From: Harmothoe impar | Taxonomy: Eukaryota; Annelida; Polychaeta; Phyllodocida; Polynoidae | Length of the DNA: 64,000 nt | Assembly (NCBI GenBank): GCA_947462335.1 | Contig: OX381710.1 | Coordinates: 63,173,303-63,237,302, forward strand | Reading direction: 5' to 3' | Shown: one piece after another, positions 46,741-58,888 of the stretch | Layout: each line of letters opens with the position of its first letter | Numbering within the stretch: the stretch's first letter is position 1 | Notes under the pieces: generated by a model | What the model saw: only the letters and a program-made list of their open reading frames with translations | What the model was told of the DNA's origin: nothing | Databases searched by the model: none | Made by a program: the position numbers and the translations under genes

Positions 46741-47560
46741 ACTACACTTGATCAATTATAAATGGCCAATCATAGCGTTTGTCTATGACAATTCTTTTTA
46801 TAATAAATTGTTGATTATAAATTTTGTCCACGGTAATGGTCGATTCTAAATGATTAATTATAAATTTCTTCTATTATAATTGTCAATCCCAAGTGGTCGA
46901 TCATCAATTTTGTCTATATTAATTTGTCCATGACCGATTATTGATTAGAAATTCCGACCACAACAATTTGTCAATCACAAATTATGGCCTATGATATCGG
47001 TCTGTCATTAATTGTCAACCATGAATTACATCCCATGATAGCCGTCTATGGTGAATTGTTGACTGTAAATTTTGTCTTATAATAGCCGTCTATGGTAAAT
47101 TGTTGACCGTAAATTTTGTCTTATGATAGCCGTCTCCCAGTGGGCACAAAAACCAGTTCAACGTTGAATCAGCATTAAATCAACACCGAATCAACCCCGA
47201 CAACCAGTTATCAATATTGATTCAATGCTCTGTGCCCACTTGGCCATGGTAAATTGTCAATCGCAATTGTCTGATCATGAATTTGGTCTTATGATAACTG
47301 TTGATCAAAAATTGATCAATAATTTGTCAATCACCATCTTTTTGTACCGTCACCCAGGGCAACCGTCCAAACATTCAGTTGCCCTAAGCTTGTTATTTGC
47401 CTTAAACCCCACCGGGAGTACACAAGCTGCAGGCCACACAAAAATACAATGTCTATGAGGATTTGCCATTTGACAATTTGTCAATTATAAAATGTCCTTT
47501 ATAAATCTTGACCGTGACAATTTTGTCAATTATGAATTGACAATTTTGTCGATTATGAAT
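46741..47560. repeat. Degenerate TGTCAATTATAAAT-rich tract, part 1
   Basis: Dense repetition of words such as attgtcaatcacaaatt, ttgactgtaaattttgtctt and gatagccgtctatggtaaat. The clearest units are the ~50-base pair at 47035-47130. An inserted MITE (47137-47244) splits it. No gene. Confidence 0.65.
47137..47244. mobile_element. Small MITE of the CAGTGGGCAC type, copy 3
   Basis: Best-preserved ends of the three: cccagtgggcacaaaaacc at the left and gctctgtgcccacttgg at the right. The interior has GTTGAATCAGC, AAATCAACACCGAATCAA and TCAATATTGATTCAA. It sits inside the LTR element, so it moved after that element's ancestor formed, or was carried along. Confidence 0.7.
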
Positions 47561-49740
47561 TTTGATAAGCACACTCTTTCTGAATCACCCCCCAGGTGGT
47601 ACTGGAGAAATATTATGGTTTCAGACTCTCCTCCAAAAATCATCGCCCACCGGGAGTCAGCCTCGTAGCGTGAAGGGCAGTAGCCGATGTCGGGCACTAT
47701 TCCTCTGTACCACCCCCCAGGGCAGCCGCCCAACCATTGTGCCGCTTTCAGCTCCCCGTGAATTGTCGTCTGCAGACTGACCAACGCCCTGCGGGTATAG
47801 CACGGGGAAATCCCACTCAAACAATATTACAATAACAACAGGGTTCAGAGGGCATGCCTGATACCCTCATTTATTATCTATCAAAAGTGTCGAGTGCATA
47901 CAAATATCGTCTGTGGTGCATCAGACGTTTATGCCGGGGTTCCGTATGGGCCCATCATGGGAAAACCTCTCATTTAGTCAAGATTGGAATAACAACGTTC
48001 ATAGGTCGTGGATATTAGAATTCTAAAGGGAATATCGTCTGCTGTCTGTAGCAGCTAGTGCTGCGATTCTGCATGAACCCAGCGTGGGAAAATTCTCAGC
48101 CAATCAAAACCACAACAACAACGTTTATACACCGCGGGAAATGCCGTCGTCCAAATGTTGTTTGTCAGTAAGTAGCACATGGCGCGGAACAGTAATGAAA
48201 AATATTCAACTCAATTGGGTCAACACCATAATAATGTCCAGAATTCTGACATCACCATACCAGGCCACATGTTTTAAAACCCGAATAGACCTGCACCAAA
48301 TGTCGTCTTGCAGAACGGCGCATATACACACACACATATATAGGCGCCCTTGATAGGGGGGGGGCCCTCATGTCGCATCTCTGACTTCAGAAATGCCCTA
48401 TGTCACCTGTCACTCAAATTCCCATCTCCCATGTGGCTGCTAAGAACATGTCATGTCCCATGTCGATTTCAAGAAACACCCTGTGTCATGTCACTTATTT
48501 TTTTCTTCATGTCACTAAGCTCCATGTCGAATGTCGATTTCAAGAAAAGGCCATATCGCCATGTCGAATTTAGTGGTCCATACCCATTATACTTTCAATT
48601 TGGTGTATGAATGCAAGGTTTGAAGAATGACAAACGACCCTCTAAATGCTAGTGGATATAGGCCCTATGCCGTGGGAAATGTCGCCTGCTCCAAAGTTGG
48701 CGCTGGTATATGGCTGACTACTTTTAACTCAAGTGGATTACCACAATGATAACGTTTCGATTCTCATTGCGTATTTAATCTTAAATAATGCTTTTCATGA
48801 CACGCAAGCAGATATCCGTGATTGGGCACGCCCCCCTTGGTTTTATTTACCACCTGGAGAAGTTGTCTGACTGGACATTAGTTGCACAGCACTGCGGCTA
48901 TCTGCAGACACAGCGTGGTGTTGTCCGGGTGTGGGCGCTCTCCCTCCCGGGGCCGACGCCGCCTGCCGCTCCAGTCTGCCTCCCCAAAACAGCGCAAAAT
49001 GTCGTCTGTATAGCCGCAACCAAATGTCGTCTGAAGCAGGATGGTCACGGGATGGCGGCCAGTCAATGTCTCATTCTCCACTGTCGCCTATGGTACATGT
49101 GAATTTCGGAATGTGTGCGGAATGTCGTCTGCTGGAGTGGATTAGTCGCTTATGGTCCTTATGAGATGGATTTTAAGAGTCCACTATTAGTTCTCTGCTG
49201 CATGTCAGGCACAGATGTGCACTATGTCTATGACAATTTGTCTATCAAATTGGTCGATTATGAATAAATTGCTGGCTATGCCATAATAAATTACACTTAT
49301 CTATTTGGTGTTTTCTGGGTGAAGGGCAGGTTAAGGTATGTTGCCGGTGGTGCTGCACCCATTGTCCACTTCGCTGCTCACAGGTTAATTGTTAGGTACA
49401 TCCCGATACCCTCTTTGATGTAGTGCACACCGTGGTTAAATGGTGTCTATTATTTAGTTACTCCCACGTCCTGATGGGTTCTGGTCAGCCGCTAAAACAA
49501 CCACACCAAACTCAAACAGTGACGTGAGCTGCGTGTTCCCTGCTGAGCTGCCCCTGGGTGCTAAACCTGTCACCTCTCAATTAGTTCTTACACCCCACGT
49601 GAGCAGCTCTGGGGTTCATGTGCGTCACCCTGCTATGTCACCCATTCCTCAGTCTGTCACCTCTCAGTGATAAGCAGCCCCCTGCTGCGCTGTTGTTTGC
49701 CGGGAGTCGCCTTTCACATGGCCGTCAATCAGGAGGTGTA
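47561..49740. other. Interior of the LTR element, no gene seen
   Basis: Mixed sequence with recurring 'aaatgtcgtctg', 'catgtcgatttcaagaaa' (48460-48570) and 'accccccagg' words. Frames of 60-104 codons on both strands have no family features. Confidence 0.4.
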
Positions 49741-49985
49741 GTTCGATCTTGTAAATGTGTATGTTGATATCCAAAAAAGGATGCATGTTTATCTCGAAAA
49801 TGATGCAGGTCGATTTTCAAATGTATGCATATCAATTTCATGATGGTGCATGTAGATTTATAAAAGTATGCATGTCGTTTTCTGAAAGTATGCATGTTGA
49901 TTTTTTGAAAACTATACATTTTTATTATGAAATCCATGCCTGCTCAATATACAACCATGCAGGTCGATTTTAATACCTGATCATA
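49741..49985. repeat. Degenerate ~28-base tandem array (TATGCATGTCGATTTT)
   Basis: About eight diverged units of the type [ta]tgcatgt[ct]gattttctgaaaa, spaced roughly 26-32 bases, inside the LTR element. Confidence 0.7.
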
Positions 49986-52720
49986 TCGTTCTACGGATTG
50001 ACTCTGTTGCTGTACATTGCATTGGACCATGGAAATCAAGTGCCAGAACTTGGTCAATGATGCACGGTGGAGACGGCGCGAGCACTCGCCGTCATCCCAC
50101 ACTCCTCCAGTGAATCAGTCTAGCTGATACTGGAGCCCTCCAAGGACCGGATGGCATTATTCATGTCAACCCCCCAGTCCACCCCATGTCAACACTGGGG
50201 TGCCTTGGGTCTAGTAACACCCGACACCCATTTCATTGTCAACTCCTGGGTGTTACATTCCCCTTCCTTTCTCTTTTACTGCTGTGGGCTGCTCAGACCC
50301 AGATCTCAAATTGGTGTGACTACTTGCCCATTCCCATGTCTGTGAGTGAGCCCCTCACCCTTATTCTCGGATTATTTGCTTAATGTCTTTGCAATGAATA
50401 GGCCTCCCACTGTCTCCACGAAGATCTATGATTGTCTATGACGATCTATGATGACAAAAACGCAACCGATCTCGCCACCGATCCCTGGCGCCCATAAATT
50501 CCCCTAGGGCGCTTGTCAAGCGCTATAAATTTCACAACGTATAGATCGCATAGATATCTATCATTTCTGTAAATATGGACCTTCAACTATGTCTAGTTAC
50601 CGAGATATTGACGAGTTAGTTGGGGTTGTTTTTTTTTGTTTTTTTTTTCTTTCAAAATGGGTTGGGTCGATTCGGAAAATATGGCTGTCGATTATGAATT
50701 GTCTGTTCTAAATGCTATGAACAATACATGGGTGAATTAAAATCGCCAGTGACAAACATGGGGGGCCATAAAGGTTTAACTATGACCCTTGGCAAGGATG
50801 ACTTGCGAACCAGAAATTGTCCACCACCATAGGGGAACATAGTTTCAGGGATCCTAGAAGGCCGAATATAATTGTTGATTATTATTTGATGAATCACCAT
50901 CGATTACTTGTTCAGATGAGTCTACACTCGATTTTACCCATGATGCCTTGTGGATCAGAAACGTCGATTATGCTTTTGTCAATGGCACCTTGTCGATTAT
51001 AAATGTCAATTATGTTTTTTGTCAATGACTCATTTTCGAGTATAAATGTCAATTATACTTTAACGAAGGATGCATTATAAAATCGTACACTTATTTTCTA
51101 AATCAAGATTCCTAGCTCTTAATAGAGCATATTTCAAGATCGCGACGATCACGGGAAAGCATGTTGCGCTATGTCTAGGGCTTGGGTGAGGCCAAAAACA
51201 GAATTCTGATGAAATTCTGATCAAAATGCACTATCTACATGTCCAGATCTGATAAGAATTACTTGATTTATGAACTAATTAAATATCAGAAGTGTGATTA
51301 TTTCTTTGGCAATCGGTGCATTGCCGATCGAAATCGTAGATTATGTTCATTGATTATTTCCATTGATTATAAATGCCACTCCCATTTCCCAAACTTTCGC
51401 TACTACCTCTTAGTAAAGCATTGCATTGTTTTCCCCATCAAATTGGGGTCCTATCTGGTATATGATACACTCGCGGGGTGCATCCATCAACCCGGCAATT
51501 ATGAGTTTCCAACTTTCTGGCATCATAACGATTCGCACCCATAAGACACTGCAGTCAATGCATAGCTTGAGCACCACATCAGGGACCCTAAATTCAATGA
51601 CAACATTAACTACAAAACTGTGGATTATAAAATTGTCAACCATGAAGGCCGAAGTTGTCAATTATAAAGTTGTCCATTATAGCATGCTGGCTGTATTGAA
51701 ATTATTCTTCAATTATGAAGTTGTCAATTCTCAAACTCGCCCATACTCAAACTCGCCAGTTCTTTAACTAGTCAATTTTCCAACTTGTCAATCCTCTAAT
51801 TCCGAGATCCAGCCGCTCGCCTCTCTGCCCAGATCCTTGACTTAATGCTATCTCCAGGACCTTTTGGCACCTCCCAATACTACCTAGCGACTGTTCATTT
51901 TATTCTGGCCACTTTGTCAATTAGGTTTCGTCTAAAGTCAATTTCATCTATAATAAATTTTGTAGATTGTTAATGTCATTGATGAATTTTGTGGCCGTCA
52001 ATTATGAACGTTAGTCACAGAAAACATGAATGACAATTACGGATATTACGAATGCCAATCATGGAAATTATGAACATCAATTAGGTAAATTATGAATGTC
52101 AATTAGGTAAATTATGAACGTCAACTATGGAAATTATGAACATCAATTCTGAACGTCCTTTGGTCAGAGCTTGTGTCTCTGCTGAGGTCTTGTCATCAAT
52201 TTTCAAATTGTTTGTTGCAACTTAGGTCGAGGAGGGATTGTCAGTTCCACTTTGTCTATGCTAAAGGTTCGCTTATAATCATTGATTATAAGGAATGTCA
52301 ATGATAAGTCCTATTTTGTCAGTTATAAATGGTCGATTTCCAATATGGTCAATGATAAATGCCAATTCTAAATGGTAGAATATAAATATAGTCAATGATG
52401 AAGGTCAATCATAACCAGTCACATATCATCCCTACTGATGGAATATGTCAATGCTAAACCATGGATTATGAATATCGTCCACAATAAGCGTCAATTATAA
52501 ATTGTCTATTATAAATGTTGTCTATGACACATCAATTATGAATTTTAGTCAATTATAAGTGTCAATGATGAACTCGCCAGGCATGAATCTTGGTCATTGT
52601 TAAACGGCAAGGTCAAATCGTCTATTGTGGTCTCTGTCCTATTTCCCGCAAATGGCGCCCCTGGTCAATTATGAAATCGATGGATTTTGAATGGTGATCT
52701 ATAACTGTTATTCAGCGGCA
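49986..52720. repeat. Degenerate TGTCAATTATGAA-rich tract, part 2
   Basis: From about 50690 the same word family as 46741-47560 returns (gtcaattatgaacgtc, gtcgattataaatgtcaat, aattaggtaaattatgaa). Several words repeat within tens of bases (52020-52150). 49986-50690 is plain. No gene on either strand. Confidence 0.6.
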
Positions 52721-54085
52721 TCATCGTCATAGATCATCCAGCAGCATGGTGAGGTCTCACAAGCCCTGCACCTTGGATCTTCTTGATGACAAGCATATAC
52801 CTTTCTTCCAACGTTGTATTTATGATTTTCAATAAGACATTCCTTCCTCCTGGCCGTCTCATTTTCTAGTCCTACTGCCTCATATTGCAGATCCCCAATA
52901 TGACATCACTGGTCACTTTGTATTCCTGTTGGGCACCACACTTGGGTGCCTCCTATGGCACACATTGCCCCCATCATCTTGTAATGTTAACCAATTAACA
53001 CTTATTGGCAGAATTTCTTCCTTTCCCTACTTCCTAGTGGAATTTCTCCCCTTCATACGTAAATGCGGTTATACTAGTTATTCTACAACAAATATGGTTT
53101 GCTCCGACCATTTTTCTGGGATAATCCATGTTTCGTCATATTTCCTTTGGGACTCATTTGAGGTTCCTTTTTTTCTCTTTGGTTATGTTAGGACTTAGGT
53201 TAGGCCTATGATATTCTTCGGGGTTTCTTTCTCCGGAATTCCCTCTTCGTTTATGTTAGGACGTGGCCTATGATACTCCTCGGAGTTTCTTTCTCCAGAG
53301 TTCCCTCTGGGTAACATAGTTATTGGCTACACCTTTCCCTTGCGGTGGCCCACTAAATATGGATGCCAGGATTCTCCTTCCTGGTGCATCGTCGGTCGTA
53401 TGATCGGTGCCTGGTCCAGCATCCAAGGCCCGTTGGCCTATTCTGAATTCTTATCGTCTGGCCTGTACATTGCGCCTTTTATCTCCTTTTATTTTTAAAA
53501 GGGAATTATCTGAAGGTCCCTGGTCACGACCATGATGACCGGGAACACATGATGAGGCGGAGCACGGGTATCTCCCGATGGGCTCCCCTCGTATAACCTT
53601 TGAGGGTATAGAACATGGGTTTCTCCCAGTGGGTTCTCTCCTCACATTGACATTTTTATTTTCTTTATTTCTTCTTTTGAGCTCTTTTTGTTTCTTTGGC
53701 GTCTTCTCTCGCTGCTTCTGTTATATATTTCTGACCGCGTGCTTCTATATCTCTAGTATCCTTGTCTCATGAATGAGACGGGTCTGATCCTCGTCTGACC
53801 CTAGTTTGAAAATCATTGTGACTTTTATTTTATTTTATTTATCTTATCTTTTATTTAATATATTTCTTACTTGGATTTGGTGCTCTTTAGTATCTCCTTT
53901 CTCCTCGTTTGACAGTGGGCGACTTTTTGTTTTCTTATATTTCCTTGATTTTGAGGTTGTTTCTATGGATTTTTTTTTCATTTTCTTTTCTTTCTACATT
54001 AAATCTTGGTACCTTGGCTGGTTAGGTCTTCACTATTTCTTTCACTTCTTCTTCAAAAGGCAATAGCCATCTCTTTTCATGATTC
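52721..54085. other. Interior of the LTR element downstream of gag
   Basis: Two small tandem duplications: 53185-53330 (ttatgttaggac... tttctttctcc[ga]ga[ag]ttccctct, period ~65) and 53563-53640 (gggt[at]tctccc[ga][ga]tgggctcc, period ~55). 53650-54060 is T-rich on plus, A/G-rich on the element's strand. Phe-rich plus frames there are shadows of base composition. Confidence 0.5.
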
Positions 54086-54244
54086 TCAGTGTTTCTTTTT
54101 GCATAGGGACGTTTTGGTCCTGTATGGCCGTGGCTGTATCTGACTCCAGCTCTTCTTTCTCTCTAGCCTCCTCTGCCTCCTGGAATAGGTCTTCCTCAGC
54201 TCCTTCTTCATTCTCCCCTTCAATGGATGAGACATACCAGCCCT
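54086..54244 (-). other. In-frame basic segment after the gag stop
   Basis: Directly after the gag TAG (54247-54245) the same frame stays open for 52 codons to a TGA at 54088-54086. It is strongly basic (roughly 20 Lys/Arg), like a nucleic-acid-binding tail. A shifted frame over the same bases is acidic (Glu-rich) and open for a similar length. Either the TAG is a recent mutation, or it is read through, or the openness is due to purine-rich composition. Confidence 0.45.
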
Positions 54245-55138
54245 CTAGTTTCCCTGGTTCTGGAATGAAACCTCTTCACCAGACACATCTATGTCAACTT
54301 CCGGTGTATCTTCCAAGCTTTCTCTGCCAACTCCTCCATTTTGATCCCAATACGAATCCTGATGCCATGGGTTGAACACCTCACTTCTGTTCGGGAGGTT
54401 GCTCGGTCCCAAATAACCAGAATCGTTGGGTCCCTGATAGTTAGGATACTGATGCCCCCCTTGACCGTTGGAGTAGGCCATGCTGGAAGGCTGAGTGGCC
54501 TGCATGGTCATCATATCCATCATAGTGGACATCTGCTGTTGCAAACCCTGGATGGCTGGATCGGGTGCCTGGGCCATGGGAGGTGTCTCCTCCATCTCCT
54601 GCTGGTAGTCGTCTTCCGCTTCTGTCGTGTGCAACGCTAAGGCTCGATTTTCAGTCCTCTTCTCCAGGGTTTCCAGACGGATGGCATGGTCAATCGCGGC
54701 CTGGAAAGTAGTCTGAGGAGTTTTGGCGAGTTCCTTTGATATGGTCAGAGTAACCCCTGCCACAAACGCTGATAGCAACGCTCCATCGGCCTGCCCCTCA
54801 GCCTCGTACTCCTTTAATTTGGTCGCAAAATCCATCACTGTCTCCCCCTTTTCCTGTTTCGTGCGAAATAAATCGAGATGCCTTTGCCATTCCTCCCTTC
54901 TGTCCTTGAAGCAGTTTGTCAGTACTGTCTTTACTTTATCATACGTGTTCTTATCAACATCCTGTATTCCACGCAGCCATAATTCGGCTGTGTCCTTTAT
55001 GCAATATTTCATCATTGCTAGATGTTGGGCATCGTCCCATCCGCATAATCCCTTGAGCTCATCCATTTGAGCAAAGAATTTGATGCAGTCGTCTCCTATC
55101 CCGGTAAAGGTGGGTAGATCGATTTCTGGAGATAGTGG
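54245..55138 (-). CDS. gag: Gag-like capsid protein of the LTR element
   Basis: 297 residues from the first ATG (55138). The frame is open 16 codons further up without an ATG, to a TAG at 55198-55196. Residues about 9-157 have the Ty3-type retrotransposon gag/capsid pattern: LPTFTG, FFAQMDELKGLCGW, A.LWLRG, TYDKVKTVLTNCF, QRHLDLFRTKQEKGETVMDF, then LLSAFVAGV. The C-terminal part is Gln/Met-rich then Pro/Asn/Gly/Tyr-rich and acidic, with no CCHC zinc knuckle. It would form the particle that packages the element's RNA. It lies 1.46 kb inside the 5' LTR with no protease or polymerase frame after it. The frame is intact. Confidence 0.8.
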   Translation of the reverse strand, partial: PLSPEIDLPTFTGIGDDCIKFFAQMDELKGLCGWDDAQHLAMMKYCIKDTAELWLRGIQDVDKNTYDKVKTVLTNCFKDRREEWQRHLDLFRTKQEKGETVMDFATKLKEYEAEGQADGALLSAFVAGVTLTISKELAKTPQTTFQAAIDHAIRLETLEKRTENRALALHTTEAEDDYQQEMEETPPMAQAPDPAIQGLQQQMSTMMDMMTMQATQPSSMAYSNGQGGHQYPNYQGPNDSGYLGPSNLPNRSEVFNPWHQDSYWDQNGGVGRESLEDTPEVDIDVSGEEVSFQNQGN

Positions 55139-56580
55139 CATATTGGTACTGTTGTCAGACTCGGATTCGGATGGTGCGCTGTCCAAGTTTACAACCTATT
55201 GTGAGTCGCCTCCCTCACTTCCGTGAACACTATTTGGCTGTTCTGTGGGTTCACTGGCTTCCTTCACGTCCGTCACTCTTGCCTGACTGTTCTGATGGGT
55301 CACTGTCCTCGTTGTCTGTGTCGTAGCCTTGACTGATATCGTGGTTTTTGCCAATGTCGCCCTATTCTGAATTATTATTGCCACTAACATCGCCCTATTC
55401 TGGATCCTGACGTCACTTCTGGACTCTACTCGTCGCCCACATCACCCTCTTCTAAATTATTTATTGTCGCCAAGTAGCAATCTGTCCAAACCGGGTACTA
55501 TTATTCCTATTATTCCAATTGTTTGAATTTGTCGCCCACTTCCTCGCTTCTGTGTTTGTTTGTCCCTTTGAACCTGTCCTCCTTCGATTCGTTGATTTTC
55601 AGCGGTATCTTGTCCTTGTGCCACCGACTGGAGTTCTTCTGTCCAAGTGTGATAATCGGTGACCTCTTCCTCAAGAGGTGTGGTTCCTCAGTGACCTCTT
55701 CGAATTAAGCTTCTTCGTACAATGCTCGCTGTTATCTGTTTTTTTCCCCCTGAGATCGGTTCGATTGTCTGGGTGTTTCGAGAAATCTAATTTTCTCCAT
55801 ACCAAAGATGATCCACGTTCTATACTTATCTGAAAATGGCACCGAAGGAGTATGTAGCACCTGTGGGATATGGCGATTTGCACCTCACCCCCCGAGACTT
55901 GTGCTACACTGACCCGGTGTGATCCTGAAAGAAACGTCAGGACCCGAATCACTCGAATCACCCCCTTCAGTACCGATCGCAGAGGCGCTGGTCACCCGCT
56001 CCAGGGGACGCCTCTGCTGGATATTGCACCACTAGGTGTTACTGGTGTCTCCGGCGGAGACACACGAACAGACCCTGCTGGTTGGTTCCCTGTTCATGCT
56101 CCCTGAATCAGCGTCAAGTCGGCAGGGTAGGCCTGACCCTGTCCCCTTGGCGCCGAACACCGGGGTCGCGTTCTAAGGTATCCCTATATAGGGTTCCCTG
56201 GCTTATATTTTGGGGCTGGGGCCCGCTAGACAACCACCACCACTCTTTGACAGGTCGAGCTAGGTCTCTGCCCCCCCCCAGTTTTATTGGGGCGGCTCTA
56301 CCGTCAGATCTCAGAAACGTCTGGGGTGATCAGTCCCTTCAGTTTCTATATTGATCTGTGCACCTATTACACCAAGCGCCCCCACACTGTCACCGTCATG
56401 CACACTGCTGATACCACCACCGCTACCACTCTGAACACCACCTACCTGTACCTGTACTATTTGAAGCTGCTTACCTGGACACTGTCTCGACAAGCGTCTC
56501 CCGCGGGCGGTCCCGATGGAGCCCCCAACGCACCCGGTACGGGGAACGGCGTACTACTCACATAGTAGCTGCTGCTCTTT
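55139..56580 (-). other. 5' leader of the LTR element with an upstream in-frame ORF
   Basis: Between the primer-binding region and gag. A 64-codon ATG frame (55390-55196) is in the same frame as gag and separated from it only by a TAG and a few codons. Its N-terminal part has a duplicated IQNRA unit. The rest is CpG-containing non-coding sequence. The overlapping plus-strand frames at 55870-56565 show no domain. Confidence 0.5.
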
Positions 56581-56593
56581 GGCTCCGTCACCA
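56581..56593 (-). promoter_or_regulatory. Candidate tRNA primer-binding site
   Basis: Two bases after the 5' LTR edge the minus strand reads TGGTGACGGAGCC. The TGG start and position are those of a retroelement primer-binding site. I could not match it to a particular tRNA with confidence. Confidence 0.55.
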
Positions 56594-56595
56594 GC

Positions 56596-58070
56596 TGTAC
56601 TAGTTAGGACTTTGGGGTCCTAAATCAGCCTACTTTCTGAGATGGGGAAAAGGCTACTATAGTAAAGTCCAAATAACTAGGGTCTATTAGTTAAAATAGA
56701 TTCAAATGGTAGAACTCGCTTTATGCATGAACAGGTAGTACATAGACTATTCAAACATCAACATGAGAGTCATATAACAGGTAAGATACTTTTATTTACC
56801 TTGACAGGTGAGTTGGGAATAACGTGTCCAGTTAACTCCATACAGATTATTAGCTTTAATGGTGATCGAATTCATTTATATGCAATGTTATAAGCAGTGC
56901 CACACTATGATAATTAACATGTCTTTCATGGATTCTGACTTTCTCAAGTCCAAGACTTGGGGTGACCTTGAGTTAAAATACCTTTTAAATCCTAAAGTGG
57001 TTGAGATGGTTACTTTTGAATGAGTGACTTAGAGTGGCCCTGAGTTAAAATACCTTCTAAATCCTAAAGTGGCTAAGATGTTCCCATTGAGATGGAACCA
57101 AAAGGTCTCACCCCTACTGACCCTATATGTACACCAATTTGTTGAAGACAATGTCTATAACCATTTGAATACTGCACATGCTAACCAATATCCAGCAAAC
57201 CAATATTGACAATGACAGAGAATCAGGGCCTAACCTTGGGTTAGGCCCTACCACCACAGTTATTAATTATTCAGCTTAATTCTCAAACACCCAACATTTA
57301 TCATAAGTCAACAGGCAAGATTCAATATACCAAACACTCAGTGGTAACAGCAGTGACAACAGTTCAATGATAGAAGGCAGAGAGACACTGGGGTATTTCC
57401 CCAGTATCAATACATGTGACAGTATGATGGTCAATTAAGGCACTCAAAGTGTAAAGATTAAAGGCTTCTACAGGCATGACTGCCAGCCATCCTAACTGAA
57501 TGGGGAGCAGCAATGTACCTGCAGAATTAGTAAAGTTCTCTACTTACAGTTTGTATATAGACTACCCGAAATCACCACAGCACCAAAGGCTGCACCCCGA
57601 AATGCAGATGGGTGCAGCAACAGTGCACCAATAGTGGCAGTTAGTGTCTTTTGTGAAAAGCCTTCTTGGGTACAGCAGTAGAGCCTACTTCTAGTATAGT
57701 TTGAATCTATAGCTATGATGGTGGTGGTGTCCCTGAGCCCCAGCCCTTCAGCAACCAGTGGCAGACCCGATCTTTACCCTGCCTGAACGCCAACTGGGCT
57801 TTCCTCAGCCAGCCTCTAATCTATATCCTCCATCCCTCTCACCCCTGGATCAGGATTGGCAACAACAAGATAGGCAGAATCAGGGGTGCTGATGTGGACA
57901 AATGTAGACAGACGGTCTTGTGGATAGGCAGCCAGGATATGTCAGGGCTATGGATAGGGTGGCGCTTAAAAACAGGATTACTCACAGCACCCAAAAGGGA
58001 TTATAGCCGAAAGGGTTATGAGCTATTATAGTAACCCATATTTCTTGCTAACTGCTGTGCATACAGCACA
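56596..58070 (-). repeat. 5' LTR of the large element
   Basis: Same length and almost the same sequence as 41167-42641. On the element's strand it begins TGTGCTGTATGCACAGCAG and ends CTAACTAGTACA. The promoter of the element would be here, but no specific core signal was identified. Confidence 0.88.
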
Positions 58071-58888
58071 AAACTACCTTAAAGCGACAAACTGTACGAG
58101 TTTAGCCATTGTGTAATTCCGGAAAAAATCAGGATACGTATTATATGTTTCCATAATGACTCCCACCGTTGACTATCCTAGCCCTGCCCATACACTTGCC
58201 ACGATTCCAGTGTGTGTTTGGCGAGATTTGTTCTCCTCTGTTTCCCCCAACATGTTAGCTATTTTGATTTAGAGGATCCCCCGCCCCCCCCCCCCCCACC
58301 CAAAAAAGGAAAGATCCCCCCAGAAAACAACAACAAAAAACAACAACTACAAAATACCCTTCCCCAGGGCCCCTCTGCTGCGTTCTAAAAAAAAGACCTA
58401 GACACACTCTTTGTAGCTATGCCTATATAACAGCCTACTATACATGTATACATTCTACTCCCTTGCCTGCTAAATACTTGCATGCCATGCCATGGTATCT
58501 TCGTTTGGCACTTTCCTCAATTCCTCATTTTTCCTTAGCACCCTTACTCTCCCCTTTCCTCCTCATGCTTCACCCCCTCTTTTCCCCACCTCCCTACCTG
58601 CCTTCTTCTTACACTACCACTTCCAGGTACTTCAAAACGAATACCAGGCCGACCCACGCTCCCTCCCACCCCCAATAGCCGCCCTCATCCGTGCCAACTT
58701 TTGGCCCCCTTTTTCTCTCCCCACCGCGGCACATTCCGCGCCGACAACATGTGTACGTACAGGGTGCTGTGTGTGGGGCTGTAGTAGCAGTAGTAGCTGT
58801 AGTACTACGCCCGGAGGCATCCCACTGCGCCCCCCCCCCCCCCCCCGCCACCCGCCACCCTGCAGGTGCCATCCATCACCCTGCTTAA
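58071..58888. other. No gene seen; GC-rich patches and poly-C runs
   Basis: Poly-C near 58283-58298 and 58835-58848, CpG-rich stretch 58640-58880. Overlapping Pro/Ser-rich frames there are compositional and have no domain. Confidence 0.35.

Larger units (their letters stand above)
41167..58070 (-). mobile_element. Large LTR retrotransposon derivative with gag but no pol
   Basis: Two direct repeats of 1475 bases (41167-42641 and 56596-58070), both TG...CA, are flanked by AAAC (41163-41166 and 58071-58074). The gag-type frame reads on the minus strand just inside the right-hand repeat, so that repeat is the 5' LTR. The 13.95 kb interior shows no reverse transcriptase, protease or integrase frame on either strand. 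I noticed a single base difference between LTRs (t near 41388 against g near 56817), so insertion is recent. The size and lack of pol fit a LARD-like non-autonomous element of Ty3-type ancestry. A carrier with highly decayed pol is the alternative. Confidence 0.82.

Noticed and set aside
53578..54066. Phe-rich plus-strand frames that look membrane-like
   Set aside because: They are antisense to an A/G-rich stretch of the LTR element, and the hydrophobicity comes from T-rich codons.
55870..56565. Plus-strand frames of 78-92 codons
   Set aside because: They lie antisense in the leader of the LTR element and show no domain.
41167..58070. Interpretation of the 1475-base repeats as a segmental duplication
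   Set aside because: TG...CA ends, AAAC flanks, equal length and a correctly oriented gag next to a primer-binding-like site favour LTRs.
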